From Thermoplasmatota archaeon (GTDB lineage: Archaea; Thermoplasmatota; JAKEGO01; JANQNJ01): a stretch of DNA of 55,121 nucleotides. Positions 1 through 8,951 of the stretch are shown piece by piece; position 1 is the first letter of the stretch, and each line of letters begins with the position of its first letter. The DNA lies in contig JANQNJ010000057.1 of assembly GCA_028279645.1 (NCBI GenBank), positions 1 through 55,121 on the forward strand, written 5' to 3'. A program made the position numbers and the translations under genes. Under the pieces are notes generated by a model that ran no database searches, was not told where the DNA came from, and was given only the letters and a program-made list of their open reading frames with translations.

Positions 1-2
1 AC

Positions 3-698
3 ACGTCCACTACGACCCTGGCCCTCGAGGCAGGCGAGCAGGAGACGGTCAGGCTGTACGTCCATATACCGGGCGACACCACTGATAACGTCGGCGCAGG
101 CAGCATCGGACGCGGTACGGACTATCCGATCAACATATCGGTCGCATCCACCACCGACTTCAGTCCGATGAACCTGAACAAGAGCGACGATCTCATCGTC
201 GAGGGACGCATACTGAGGACCGACCTCCATCTCGAGGTCATGACCCTCAGCAGCTCCCACCTCATGTCAGGCGGCCGCCTGCTGACCATTGTGGCCAACG
301 TCTTCAACTACGGCAACTGGACCAGCCCGACCGACGATGTCTCGGTGAAGTTCTACGTCGATCAGATCAACCCGGATCCCGACTACTACATCGGCGAGGT
401 TGTTCTCTCGTACAACGACCTTGCACCGGAGAACGGCGCATCCGTGAAGATCTACTTCGATCCGGCGGACCACCCGATCACCTACGGCGAGCACACCATC
501 TACGGTGTGATCTCCTACGCTGGTGACGAATATGTCGATGCGGACCACCCGAACAACGCTGAGGACACCTTCGCTTACACGGAGGCCAAGTTCACTGGCT
601 CTTCGTTCCTGCCCACCATCCTGGCGATGACCGTCGCCATGGCAATGGTAGCCACCACGTACACGAGCTACAGGCGCAGGAGAGAGGAGGAGGAGTGA
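3..698 (+). CDS. Surface/secreted protein with CARDB-like domain, C-terminal part
   Basis: The reading frame is open from base 3, upstream of the ATG at 168 in the ORF track, so this is the 3' part of a longer gene cut by the window edge. It shows CARDB-like beta-sandwich sequence (LLTIVANVFNYGNW, then alternating hydrophobic strands and DADHPNNAEDT). It ends with one hydrophobic helix (FLPTILAMTVAMAMVATTY) and a short YRRRREEEE tail. That is the usual layout of an archaeal extracellular protein anchored by a C-terminal membrane helix with a few cytosolic charged residues. The function of the missing N-terminal part cannot be told. A strong hairpin terminator follows the stop. Confidence 0.75.
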   Translation, partial: TSTTTLALEAGEQETVRLYVHIPGDTTDNVGAGSIGRGTDYPINISVASTTDFSPMNLNKSDDLIVEGRILRTDLHLEVMTLSSSHLMSGGRLLTIVANVFNYGNWTSPTDDVSVKFYVDQINPDPDYYIGEVVLSYNDLAPENGASVKIYFDPADHPITYGEHTIYGVISYAGDEYVDADHPNNAEDTFAYTEAKFTGSSFLPTILAMTVAMAMVATTYTSYRRRREEEE

Positions 699-767
699 GG
701 GGGACCTAGGGTCCTCTTCCCTCGTTTCGGACCGATAGAACACAAAAACAAAGACCAAGAACAAAGT

Positions 768-814
768 CCCCCGGGGCCCGTCCCCGGGGGCACTCTTTTC
801 TTATTTTTTCTTTC
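768..814 (+). terminator. Hairpin plus T-rich terminator
   Basis: A perfect 9-bp stem (CCCCCGGGG, loop CCCGT, CCCCGGGGG) is followed within a few bases by the T-rich stretch CTCTTTTCTTATTTTTTC. It lies 70 nt after the stop of the first gene and is the clearest intrinsic-type terminator in the window. Confidence 0.75.
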
Positions 815-902
815 GAACGGCAGCCTGGGCTAACGTGAGATGATCTTGATACAGAACCAATTGATCGGAAGGACCGATCTACGACTGATGAGGACGAGTC
901 CT

Positions 903-1457
903 TTAAAGCTCCCTGGCCAGGGACTCCAGGTAATCTATCCTTCTCGGAGAGTATCTCTCTCGCAGGTCGCCCTCCCCTCTGACGATACCGATAACTGTCT
1001 GAGCGGTAAGGTCGGGATCGTCCTCGTGGGTCTCGATCTCGAAGACCTCCGCTTTGGTTCCCATTGCCTCGGCGATAATGGTACCGATGGCCTCGGCCTC
1101 GACGTTCTCCTGCACCTTTGCTGCAGAATAGCTCCTTGCGACAAGGCGCTCCCTCAGGACGCCGGGATCGCATCTGAGGACCACGGTCAGGTCGGGTCCG
1201 AGTAGATGGGAAAGATGCCCCACAACGATGGGAACGCGATCATGGGACCGGTAATCGTCCAGTAACACTTCGAGAGCGGCCCTGATAGAATCGATATCGA
1301 TCTCGAAAGTATCCTGTACAGGGTCATACCGCTCCCGGATACCATCGACGAGTTCCGAGACCTCGATAGGGACGAACCCACCTTTGGATGCAATAAGCTC
1401 TGCGATGGTGCTTTTCCCAGTTCCTGGCGTTCCGGTGATTGCTATTGCGCGTATCAT
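903..1457 (-). CDS. Adenylate kinase AK6/Fap7 family
   Basis: A 184-residue P-loop kinase of the AK6/Fap7 type (archaeal 'putative adenylate kinase'). In eukaryotes and some archaea this family is linked to small-subunit rRNA maturation. The Walker A motif GTPGTGKST lies at residues 9-17. The family block GHLSHLLGPD followed by VVLRCDP, RLVARSYSAAK and ENVEAEA is present. The ORF track extends to 1637, but the first 60 residues are not family-like and would run through the divergent gene's promoter; the ATG at 1457 gives the expected MIRAIAITGTPG start. A short inverted repeat (GATCGG/CCGATC, 863-879) lies beyond the stop, without a clear T tract on this strand. Confidence 0.88.
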   Translation of the reverse strand: MIRAIAITGTPGTGKSTIAELIASKGGFVPIEVSELVDGIRERYDPVQDTFEIDIDSIRAALEVLLDDYRSHDRVPIVVGHLSHLLGPDLTVVLRCDPGVLRERLVARSYSAAKVQENVEAEAIGTIIAEAMGTKAEVFEIETHEDDPDLTAQTVIGIVRGEGDLRERYSPRRIDYLESLAREL

Positions 1458-1484
1458 GGATGAACGGGGATTATTACCAAAATT

Positions 1485-1495
1485 CATATATAAAA
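1485..1495. promoter_or_regulatory. Shared TATA box of divergent genes
   Basis: CATATATAAAA sits 26 nt (centre) before the ATG of the + strand surface protein at 1516 and about 32 nt before the kinase start at 1457 on the other strand. Both transcripts would be leaderless or nearly so. This spacing also supports the chosen starts over the longer ORFs. Confidence 0.6.
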
Positions 1496-1515
1496 AACCA
1501 GCACATCTAAGGGGC

Positions 1516-3213
1516 ATGAGCCATCTCCAGGCCTCCCGGATCGCATTACTGTTCATCTTCATTGCACTGCTGGCAGCCTTTTCGGCCGCTGCGGAGGAGT
1601 ACACCGGTCCATCCACCATCGAGACAGACCACACCATCGAAGGCGGGGATTACATCATGGATTCCAACATCACCGTAAGTGCTGCGGGGAACCTGACGGT
1701 GGTCAATGCCACGTTCACGATGGCGAACGGGAGCGATGAACCGTACCTCTTCAACGTCGCCGGAAGACTGGCGATCAGCAACTGCACCCTCACCGGGGAC
1801 CTGTTCGGCGTGGGGATCTTCTCCAAGAACGGGACCGTGGTCGCTGATAGGCTCATCGTTTCAAGCTTCTTCAGCGGGATCTATTCGAAGGGAGATCTGG
1901 AGCTCTCGAACTCGACCGTCTCGGGTTGTAATTACGGCGTCTACTCACAGGATGGGACCGCCCTGGTCCGTTCTTCTAGGCTGATCAGGAACACCTACGG
2001 GCTCCAGACGGAGGGCTCCGAGGTCGTCGCGAACGATTCGGAGATATTCTCCAACAAGTTCTGGAACATTAGGGCGTCCACCTCTCAACTTAACATGACC
2101 GGCGGCCTGATCAAGGAGGGCGGAGATGGGATCCTACTGCGGTTCTCCGACGCGTTCCTTGACTCCGTGGAGTTTCATGACGTTTCGGAGACCAACTGCG
2201 AGGCCGGCTGCCAGGGACCCACCGTCCATGGTGCGGGCATCTATACATATTATTCAGATGTCGAGGTAGTTGACCTCCTGATGATCAATCTCACGTACGG
2301 AATATTATCGGAGTATTCACATCTCGATATCTTCGACAGCGTCTTCCGGGAGAGCCAATGGGGTGTCCATTCGACCTACAGCTCCGGAAGCGTCACGAAC
2401 TCGACCTTCTCCGACGACGATACGGGCATCGAGATGAGATACCAGCTGCTCAGATACTCCGGCAACAACCATACCGATGTCGGCGTTGAGATCGTCCAGT
2501 ACTGGAAGCTCGTGATCCAGGTCACCGATGAATACGCCTTCAACCTGAAGGACGTCGATATCATAATGGTGGACAATACCGGGACCGAGGTGACCTATAG
2601 GACCAACCATCACGGCCAGAAAGAGCTCACGATCGCGGAGTACGAGCAGAACGCCGGGATAGTTACCCGGTACGCTCCGTTCGCGATCAAGCTCCAGAAG
2701 GACGGCTATCAGATGGTAACAGGTCTTCACAATATCACACTGAACAAGGAGCTGAACTTCACGTTCGACGTCCCGCGCGCCGATATATACATCGAGAGGT
2801 TCGACCTCAAGGACAGACTCTCTGCTGGCGAGAGAAAGCTGATCGTCTGGGTCGGCAATCAGGGGGACCGGGCGGCTGCGAACGTCACCGTCACCTTTAT
2901 GGCGATATTGGAAGGTGGTCAGGAGGAGATCATCGGGACCGGTTTCATCTCATCGCTTGCCATGAACGAGACCAAGACCTCATCCGTAACGTGGACCCCG
3001 ACCAAGGGAACCTATACTGTGAGCGTGGTCGCCGATATCGAGGAGGACGAGATCGACCAGAGCAACGCAACAAATAACCATGTCAGCGTCTCCACCGAGA
3101 TATTCCAGGACGATGAGGATATCAACACCGCGTTCTGGCTCTCCGTGGTGGCCGGGATATTCATGTTCTTGGTCGTGTCGGTGATCTGGTTCAAACCGAC
3201 GCGTGGAAAATGA
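1516..3213 (+). CDS. Secreted beta-helix/CARDB surface protein
   Basis: A 565-residue protein with an N-terminal signal peptide (IALLFIFIALLAAFSAAAEE). Imperfect right-handed beta-helix repeats (NosD/Beta_helix style, rich in NSTV and SNCTL turns) span roughly residues 35-330. A beta-sandwich-like module (YWKLVIQVTDEYAFNLKDVD) follows, then a CARDB-like domain and a C-terminal membrane helix (AFWLSVVAGIFMFLVVSVIWF) with a basic tail. Many N-x-S/T sequons fit a glycosylated cell-surface protein. The upstream part of the ORF (from 1384) is rejected because it precedes the TATA box. Likely role is envelope or adhesion; no catalytic motif was seen. Confidence 0.8.
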   Translation: MSHLQASRIALLFIFIALLAAFSAAAEEYTGPSTIETDHTIEGGDYIMDSNITVSAAGNLTVVNATFTMANGSDEPYLFNVAGRLAISNCTLTGDLFGVGIFSKNGTVVADRLIVSSFFSGIYSKGDLELSNSTVSGCNYGVYSQDGTALVRSSRLIRNTYGLQTEGSEVVANDSEIFSNKFWNIRASTSQLNMTGGLIKEGGDGILLRFSDAFLDSVEFHDVSETNCEAGCQGPTVHGAGIYTYYSDVEVVDLLMINLTYGILSEYSHLDIFDSVFRESQWGVHSTYSSGSVTNSTFSDDDTGIEMRYQLLRYSGNNHTDVGVEIVQYWKLVIQVTDEYAFNLKDVDIIMVDNTGTEVTYRTNHHGQKELTIAEYEQNAGIVTRYAPFAIKLQKDGYQMVTGLHNITLNKELNFTFDVPRADIYIERFDLKDRLSAGERKLIVWVGNQGDRAAANVTVTFMAILEGGQEEIIGTGFISSLAMNETKTSSVTWTPTKGTYTVSVVADIEEDEIDQSNATNNHVSVSTEIFQDDEDINTAFWLSVVAGIFMFLVVSVIWFKPTRGK

Positions 3214-3237
3214 TCTGATATATCGCTGGAACACCGG

Positions 3238-5010
3238 TCAGCTGTGGGCAAAGGCGCCGACGATCATCTCCTCGTCGCCATCCTTATCGAGCCAGACATT
3301 GTAGTAGCCGACCCTCTCGAACTGGACTAGTACAGCTCCATTCACCGGGCCGATAGGTCCGATCACCGTTCTTCCCGACAGCAGGTCCGCAACCTCCGGC
3401 TCGCAGAACCCCTCCAGGAGGCTTCCATCTGGATGTTCCAGCCGTGTCCGGATCCCCGGGACACCAGCCCACTGAATTATGATGCCACCTGCATCCTTCA
3501 GGGTTGCGATATCGTCATCGACGTACTCCGCGGTTCCTGGGCCGGTGGCCCTGATATTGCACAGGTCCTTCAGACGGAGCACTGTACCGGCATCCCAGAC
3601 CTCTCCCGCAGGTACCAGGATGTCGATGACGCCGTCCTTCGAAACAAGTTCGTATTCGCGCTCGCCCAGGGAGGGGTCGCCTGGGTGCCTTGGAGCGGCT
3701 CCCTGGAGGCTGTCCGCACCCGTAATCGCCACACCTCTCGGTTCCTGAACGAAGAAGTACCTCAACGCCTTCGGATCGACGATCTCCCGGGCGTAAGCAT
3801 AGAGGTTCTCCCAGGAGAACCTGATATCCACCGCCTTGGTTCCCACCTCGATCCAGTACTTGCGGATGGCCTCCGGTGAGATACCCCGCCGGGCAAGACC
3901 CTTCAGTGTGGCCAGCCGGACATCGTACCAGCCAGAGAAGGTGCCCGCTGAGATGGCCTCCTTGATCGTGGACGTCTTGGTCAGCGCATCCTCTATCTTC
4001 ACCCATCCATAGTGAATGAACTCCGGCTCATCCCAGCCGAAGTGCTCGAATACGTATCTCTGCCTCTTTGTGTTGTTGAGGTGGTCCTTTCCCCTGAGGA
4101 CATGCGTTATGCCCATCAGATGATCGTCTATGACCACCGAGAAATTGTAGAGCGGATATACCTGGAACTCGTCCTTTGTCCTTGGGTGCGGGTGTTCAAC
4201 GATCCTGAATGCTGGAAAGTCACGGACCGCAGGGTTCCTGTGCTCAAGGTCTGTCCTGATGATCATTGTGGCCTCACCGGGAGCGAATCCGCCTGACAAC
4301 ATCCTCTCCCATTGCTCCAGGTTCTCATCGATACCGGTGTCCCGGTGGGGACAGGGCTTCGACGCGGCCTTGAGCTCCCGCCACTCCTCGCTGTCGCATG
4401 TGCAGATATAGCCGCCGCCTATCTCGACCATTCGCCTGCCATGTTCAAGATAGATCGGGAACCTGTCGCTCTGCACCACTGTCTCATGGACCTCTACGCC
4501 GAGCCAGCCCAGCTCCTCCGGGATCATCTCGTATGCCTCTGGGAGGATCGCCTCGGGATTGGTGTCCTCCAACCTTGTTATGAAGCGGCCTCCGTAGCGC
4601 TTCACGTACTCGTCATTGAGTATCGCAGCTCTCGTATGGCCTATGTGCAGAGGACCCGAGGGTCCTGGAGCGAACCTCATGACAACGCCGTCGGCGCCGA
4701 CGTTGGGCAGCTCGGGAAGACCCTCCCCACGTTCACCGCGCCCACCGTCGAAGGTCACTCCCTCCTGGAACTCGCCCTCAAGACTCGATCTCAGGTCGGT
4801 CCTCTCCTCTGACGACATCGAGTTGATACCTTCCACGATCGACCTGATCCTCGGGAACGCCTTGCCGGCGTTCTCCTTCAGCTCCGGTATTGCCGGTATC
4901 GCTGTGGATGCCACAGAGCCGGGGTTCGCCGTGCCGCCGTACCTCTCCGCGTTCTCCAGGGCTATGAGCGCTATCTTCCTGTCGACCTCGTTCTCATAGG
5001 TGTCCGTCAC
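3238..5010 (-). CDS. gltX: Glutamyl-tRNA synthetase, archaeal type
   Basis: Charges tRNA with glutamate (class I aminoacyl-tRNA synthetase). The protein is 590 aa. The HIGH motif (LHIGHTRAAI) is at residues 122-125 after the ~100-residue N-terminal extension typical of archaeal/eukaryotic GluRS. RLEDTNP follows, and the KMSKS-equivalent LTKTST is near residue 344. GWYDVRLATLKGLARRGI and the C-terminal beta-barrel anticodon-binding region are present. The start is GTG at 5010, preceded by GGTGATC at proper spacing. It lies 21 nt downstream of nadE and is probably cotranscribed with it. Whether it is discriminating or also makes Glu-tRNA(Gln) for GatDE/GatCAB cannot be read from here. Confidence 0.95.
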   Translation of the reverse strand: MTDTYENEVDRKIALIALENAERYGGTANPGSVASTAIPAIPELKENAGKAFPRIRSIVEGINSMSSEERTDLRSSLEGEFQEGVTFDGGRGERGEGLPELPNVGADGVVMRFAPGPSGPLHIGHTRAAILNDEYVKRYGGRFITRLEDTNPEAILPEAYEMIPEELGWLGVEVHETVVQSDRFPIYLEHGRRMVEIGGGYICTCDSEEWRELKAASKPCPHRDTGIDENLEQWERMLSGGFAPGEATMIIRTDLEHRNPAVRDFPAFRIVEHPHPRTKDEFQVYPLYNFSVVIDDHLMGITHVLRGKDHLNNTKRQRYVFEHFGWDEPEFIHYGWVKIEDALTKTSTIKEAISAGTFSGWYDVRLATLKGLARRGISPEAIRKYWIEVGTKAVDIRFSWENLYAYAREIVDPKALRYFFVQEPRGVAITGADSLQGAAPRHPGDPSLGEREYELVSKDGVIDILVPAGEVWDAGTVLRLKDLCNIRATGPGTAEYVDDDIATLKDAGGIIIQWAGVPGIRTRLEHPDGSLLEGFCEPEVADLLSGRTVIGPIGPVNGAVLVQFERVGYYNVWLDKDGDEEMIVGAFAHS

Positions 5011-5031
5011 GGTTCGATCACCATTGATCGT

Positions 5032-5856
5032 TTATTCGCGCCAGTCAAGTCCCACCGTCCGGATCCCGAGCTTCGGGGCCACGGGCGGGTTCCTTTTGTG
5101 CGCTGTACACTTGTGAAGGCTCCAGATCCGTTCAACGACCTCCGGTCCCACATCGACCTCCTTGGCAACCTCGGTGTGGTCCAGTCTCAGCTCGAAACCG
5201 AGAAGGATCCTGTCGAGGATCGCATACGGGAGTCCCAGGTCCCCCTCGTCGGTCTGACCCTCCCACAGATCTGCCGTTGGCGCCTTTTCTAGTATCTCGT
5301 CGGGTATGCCAAGGCTCTCGGCAAGCTCCCTTACCTGCGTCTTGTAAAGGTCGCCTATCGGGATCAGGTCGGAGGCGCCGTCGCCGAACTTCGTGAAATA
5401 TCCGGTGAGGAGCTCGCTCTTGTTGGAGGTTCCCACCACCAGAAGTCCCTCGCGGTTCGCGGTCGCGAACAGCACCACCATACGGGCCCTTGCAATGATG
5501 TTCCCCATCGCGGCGCGGTCATCGTCAGGAACATCCAGCATGGTGCCGATCATCGTGGCTATGGGTTCGACCGGAACGATATCGTGCTCGATACCAAGAT
5601 GACGGCATATCATCTGGCCATCGATTATGCATGCCAGGTCCGCACACTCATCGGTCGTCGACGTAGGGGGCAAGAGCAGTCCTTTGACGCGGTCCTTCCC
5701 AACAGCTCTGACAGCAAGGGCAGCAACCACGGCGGAGTCGAGGCCGCCGCTGATGCCTACAAGGTATCCGTTCGAACCTGATTCAACGAGCAGATCGTGA
5801 AGGAAGCGGCAGATGACCTCCTCCGCGTCGCCTGGAACGGTCACATTCAGCTTCAT
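5032..5856 (-). CDS. nadE: NAD+ synthase
   Basis: Final step of NAD biosynthesis: ATP-dependent amidation of deamido-NAD. The 274-aa length is that of the stand-alone ammonia-dependent form, and no nitrilase/glutaminase domain is present. The PP-loop SGGLDSA is at residues 36-42. GTSNKSELLTGYFTKFGDGA is the conserved adenylate and NaAD binding stretch, and PIGDLYKTQVRELAE follows. The C-terminal HKCTAHKRNPP is also family-typical. It has its own TATA box upstream and leads into gltX. Confidence 0.95.
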   Translation of the reverse strand: MKLNVTVPGDAEEVICRFLHDLLVESGSNGYLVGISGGLDSAVVAALAVRAVGKDRVKGLLLPPTSTTDECADLACIIDGQMICRHLGIEHDIVPVEPIATMIGTMLDVPDDDRAAMGNIIARARMVVLFATANREGLLVVGTSNKSELLTGYFTKFGDGASDLIPIGDLYKTQVRELAESLGIPDEILEKAPTADLWEGQTDEGDLGLPYAILDRILLGFELRLDHTEVAKEVDVGPEVVERIWSLHKCTAHKRNPPVAPKLGIRTVGLDWRE

Positions 5857-5888
5857 TTCATCAGCCTTCGCTACCGATTGTGGGTCGA

Positions 5889-5903
5889 TGTATATATATT
5901 TTC
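5889..5903 (-). promoter_or_regulatory. TATA box for nadE-gltX
   Basis: Read on the minus strand, GAAAATATATATACA is centred about 40 nt before the nadE ATG, predicting a leader of roughly 10-15 nt. It separates nadE from the DHH gene upstream, so nadE-gltX is probably its own transcript. Confidence 0.5.
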
Positions 5904-5936
5904 ATGCAAGGGGCGGTCTCGGGACCGGGATAAGGG

Positions 5937-6890
5937 TCATTCGGCGTTTCTATCAGACAGCTCCCTCTCGATCTCTTCGAGGCTGTCCTTCAGGAGTCTA
6001 TCAAGATCGGCACCGGGTGCTGTCTTGATGCCTGCTGCACCGGCATGCCCGCCTCCGTTGGCATCGGTCCCTTCTGCGGCCCTCTGGAACGCCCTTCCCA
6101 GGTTCACGCCCTGCCTGACCAGATATGGTTTGGCCCTCCCGCTTATCCTGGCCTCCTTCTTCTGTTCCGAAACGGTCAGAGCTATATCCGCACCGACCAT
6201 CAGCAGCGACCGGCATACGCTTCCCTCGAAGGAGCTGACTCGGGTAAACGCGATTATGACATCGCCCGCGCGCCGGAAGTCCATCCTTTGAGCGCCCTTC
6301 ACGTTGGCGATCTTCCTCGAGGGGTCGTAGTAATGCTCGGATTCCATCAGTGAGAATACCTCGGACAGATCGATGTCGTACCTCTGCATGAGCCTTGCGA
6401 CGGTCGCGAAGCTCTCATGATCCCCGAACCGGAACCTGCCGGTATCGGCGGATATCCCTGCGATGGAGGCTAGAGCCTCCTCTCGGGTTATCTCTATCCC
6501 ATTCTCGTCCAGAATCTCCAGGACCACCTCGACGGAGGAGGTCCTGGGAACGGTAAGGGTCCCGGCAACATCCTCCCAGCCTCCGTCGTTATGGTGATCG
6601 ATCACGAAGGTCCTGTCACGAGGGAGCTCCAGACCGACCATTCCCTCAGAGGATGAGTCGACCACGAGGAAATGGTCGTAATCGCTGGTGGCTGGACCGA
6701 CAACGACCGGTACTTCCAGCATCTCCGCCATCTGCACAGAGACCGCGATCATCCCGTCCTTGACACCGATGTCGTGATCTCCCACAAGGTGTCTTGCAAG
6801 CATCGCGGCCGCTAATGCATCCGGGTCCGCGCCCGTATGCATCAGGATCAGGGTCCTGCCCTCTTTGAGCCGGTCCATGCCATGGAGCAT
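5937..6890 (-). CDS. DHH/DHHA1 family phosphoesterase
   Basis: A manganese-dependent phosphoesterase of the DHH superfamily (RecJ / NrnA-like); substrates could be nanoRNA, pAp, cyclic dinucleotides or single-stranded nucleic acid. Motif I is TGADPDALAAA, motif II FLVVDSSS, motif III FVIDHHN, motif IV SADTGRFRFG, and the C-terminal DHHA1 domain carries GGGHAGAAG. The ORF track starts at 7034, inside the divergent Nudix gene. The ATG at 6890 (MLHGMDRL) or at 6878 (MDRLKEG) fits better, giving about 317 aa. No fused domain (CBS, TrkA-C) is visible, so the exact substrate class is open. Confidence 0.85.
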   Translation of the reverse strand: MLHGMDRLKEGRTLILMHTGADPDALAAAMLARHLVGDHDIGVKDGMIAVSVQMAEMLEVPVVVGPATSDYDHFLVVDSSSEGMVGLELPRDRTFVIDHHNDGGWEDVAGTLTVPRTSSVEVVLEILDENGIEITREEALASIAGISADTGRFRFGDHESFATVARLMQRYDIDLSEVFSLMESEHYYDPSRKIANVKGAQRMDFRRAGDVIIAFTRVSSFEGSVCRSLLMVGADIALTVSEQKKEARISGRAKPYLVRQGVNLGRAFQRAAEGTDANGGGHAGAAGIKTAPGADLDRLLKDSLEEIERELSDRNAE

Positions 6891-6934
6891 CCCTCGGTCA
6901 TAGTCATGACCGCACTTTAGCGTTTCTGGCAAGC

Positions 6935-6943
6935 TATTAAATA
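6935..6943 (+). promoter_or_regulatory. TATA box for Nudix gene
   Basis: TATTAAATA is centred 28 nt before the ATG at 6967, the spacing expected of a leaderless archaeal transcript. The same A/T block (TATTTAATA on the other strand) could serve the divergent DHH gene. Confidence 0.55.
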
Positions 6944-6966
6944 CGGACCGAGTCGATCCACCCCGC

Positions 6967-7497
6967 ATGGAACGGATAGAGGGGGAGATCAGGGTCATCG
7001 ACGGTGAAAAGGAGGAGGCACACGTGGTCTCCACCGAGAGGTTGAGCGATCAACCCATCGAAGAGGTCCTGAAGGCCGTATCGGAGACCCTGAGATACGG
7101 CAGGCACCCGATCCCCACCGTGGACGGTGTCCTTGTCGAGGATGGCAGGATCCTGCTTGTTAAAAGGGGAAAGGAGCCGTATCTCGGCCAGTGGGCTCTC
7201 CCGGGAGGCTTCCTCGAGTACGGCGAGAGCGCCGAGACAGGTGTGCTGCGCGAGATCAAGGAGGAGACCGGGATAGAGGCCGAGATAATCGAACTTCTCG
7301 GCGTATTCTCCGATCCCGAACGCGATCCCCGCTTCCACACCGTCACGGCGGTGTATGTCCTGAGGCGCCTTCAGGGGGCTCCAAAAGGGGGAGACGACGC
7401 CGCAGAGGCCGCCTTTCACCGGCTCGACGCCCTTCCCACCCCTCTTGCCTTCGATCATGGGGATGTCGTGGCTCGTTATATCGAGAGCCGGGGCTAG
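6967..7497 (+). CDS. Nudix hydrolase
   Basis: Hydrolyses a nucleoside diphosphate linked to another moiety. The Nudix box is complete at residues 81-103 (GFLEYGESAETGVLREIKEETGI), with the REIKEE metal-binding helix, and is preceded by LPG as in ADP-ribose pyrophosphatase-type members. The N-terminal 45 residues are an extension without recognisable motifs. The C-terminal FDHGDVVARYI is common in this subgroup. 176 aa. It stands alone, divergent from the DHH phosphoesterase. ADP-ribose or a damaged nucleotide is a reasonable substrate guess only. Confidence 0.9.
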   Translation: MERIEGEIRVIDGEKEEAHVVSTERLSDQPIEEVLKAVSETLRYGRHPIPTVDGVLVEDGRILLVKRGKEPYLGQWALPGGFLEYGESAETGVLREIKEETGIEAEIIELLGVFSDPERDPRFHTVTAVYVLRRLQGAPKGGDDAAEAAFHRLDALPTPLAFDHGDVVARYIESRG

Positions 7498-7552
7498 GAC
7501 ATCTTTTCTATATCCACTGATCAGGCTCTGTAGGTGTGCCTTTACCTAATGA

Positions 7553-8881
7553 TTACTCCCTTCTCCAGAACAGAGCGATTATGAGCAGTGTCCCGATGAT
7601 CGGCAGTATGATGCTGGCGAACTCGGGGACCTTCTCGGGCGCCGAGGTGTTCACATCATCCATGAGGGGTTTCGTATCGTTGCTCAGCCCGCCTGCGATA
7701 TTGTAGGGCTGATCGCCGATCCCGTCGTGGTTCACATCGGTACCTGAATAATCGTTCCAGTAGTTCCCCTCCTCGCCGTCGTCCCAGTCGTTGTTGCCCG
7801 TGGTGTCCCTTCCCTGGGAAGATGAACCGGTGTTGTTGATGAAGTTGTTGTGATGGACCAGGTTATTGTTGCAGCCCGATACCATGTTGACGCCGTAATT
7901 GGAGTTGTTGAATATCTCGTTGAAGTAGATCGAGTTGTAATCCGCCTCGTAGACGTCGATTCCGTATCCCGTGTTGTTGAAGATGGAGCAGTTGTGAATA
8001 TAATTGAACTCGCTTCCAGCGTGGAATGCGACCCCGGCGATCCCGTGGTAGGATATCGATGTATAGTTGATCCATGTGTTGTTGGAATCCTCTATCTCTA
8101 TGCCGGTCTCCGCATTCTGATAGATCCAGTTGTCGACGATGCGGTCGTGATGCGAGACTGTGACGAAGATGCCGTACTGTCCGTTGCCGTAGATATCGCA
8201 ATCGATCACCGAATTGTTCTCGGAGCCGCTCCCTCCGATCAGGACGCCGTCGTCGGTATTGTAGTAGGACGAACTGTTGTGCACGATGTTGAATGTCCCG
8301 GTCAGGAAATGGATGCCGTCATCCCCGTTGGAGTACATGTCGCAGTACATGACCTCGTTCTGATCTCCGTAGACCTCGATCCCATCAAGGTCGTTCTCGA
8401 ACATCTCGCAATAGGCGACCGTGGTGAGGTCGCTGTTGGAAAGGAAGATCCCGCTGCCGGATGCGTTGGTCAGGACGCAGTACCAGATGTTGTTGAGATT
8501 GTATCCGGTGATATCGATGCAGGACCCGCTTCCGGTACCGCCTCCCTGGACCGTTAGGCCCGATATATTGCAGTTATCGTGATTGACGTCGATGACATCC
8601 ACACCGGTCTCGTCGATGACATACGTTCCCGCGGTGCCGTTCCCGACGATACTCAGCTGCTTGTCGATAACGACGTTCTCATAATATGTGCCGTAATGAA
8701 CCAGGATCTCGTCGGTGTCTGCAGCGGCATCGACCGCATCCTGTATGCTGCTGTAATCCGCGCCTGCCCAGTTGTCGTCCACAATGTACGTGTCCGCCGA
8801 AGCGAGGCCCACAAGTACAAGCAGTCCGAACATCAGCGCGCCGGAGATGTAGATGTTCCATTTCATGATTTTCAGCTCCAT
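7553..8881 (-). CDS. Secreted beta-helix (NosD-like) protein with PEF-CTERM-like tail
   Basis: A 442-aa protein with a signal peptide (IYISGALMFGLLVLVGLASA). A TYIVDDNWAGADYSSIQDAV opening is typical of NosD/pectate-lyase-like repeats, followed by about twelve parallel beta-helix coils rich in N-x-S/T. A GNYWNDYSGTDVNHDGIGD block closes the helix. The last 25 residues (VPEF, a hydrophobic helix, FWRRE) have the three-part plan of a PEF-CTERM archaeosortase signal: PEF, transmembrane segment, Arg. This predicts processing and lipid attachment at the surface. ATG at 8881 has a GAGGTG ribosome site; ATG at 8866 is an alternative. No archaeosortase gene lies in this window. Confidence 0.82.
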   Translation of the reverse strand: MELKIMKWNIYISGALMFGLLVLVGLASADTYIVDDNWAGADYSSIQDAVDAAADTDEILVHYGTYYENVVIDKQLSIVGNGTAGTYVIDETGVDVIDVNHDNCNISGLTVQGGGTGSGSCIDITGYNLNNIWYCVLTNASGSGIFLSNSDLTTVAYCEMFENDLDGIEVYGDQNEVMYCDMYSNGDDGIHFLTGTFNIVHNSSSYYNTDDGVLIGGSGSENNSVIDCDIYGNGQYGIFVTVSHHDRIVDNWIYQNAETGIEIEDSNNTWINYTSISYHGIAGVAFHAGSEFNYIHNCSIFNNTGYGIDVYEADYNSIYFNEIFNNSNYGVNMVSGCNNNLVHHNNFINNTGSSSQGRDTTGNNDWDDGEEGNYWNDYSGTDVNHDGIGDQPYNIAGGLSNDTKPLMDDVNTSAPEKVPEFASIILPIIGTLLIIALFWRRE

Positions 8882-8936
8882 TTGGAACGGGCACCTCTCC
8901 TAGGTCCCATCCTCTCTGACGAGGTCAATACGCCGT

Positions 8937-8951
8937 GTTAATTAATAAACC
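8937..8951 (-). promoter_or_regulatory. TATA region of PEF-CTERM beta-helix gene
   Basis: On the minus strand, GGTTTATTAATTAAC lies about 60 nt before the start codon, predicting a leader near 35 nt that contains the GAGGTG ribosome site. A second A/T element (TATATAAAGAAA, 8980-8991) lies farther upstream and recurs before the 2291-aa surface gene. Confidence 0.45.

Noticed and set aside
881-905. Hammerhead-ribozyme-like CTGATGAG followed by a small hairpin
   Set aside because: The conserved GAAA after stem II is missing (TTTAA instead) and no flanking stems I/III with a cleavage site could be drawn.
1458-1637. 60-residue N-terminal extension of the AK6 ORF
   Set aside because: Overlaps the signal peptide region of the divergent surface gene and crosses the shared TATA box.
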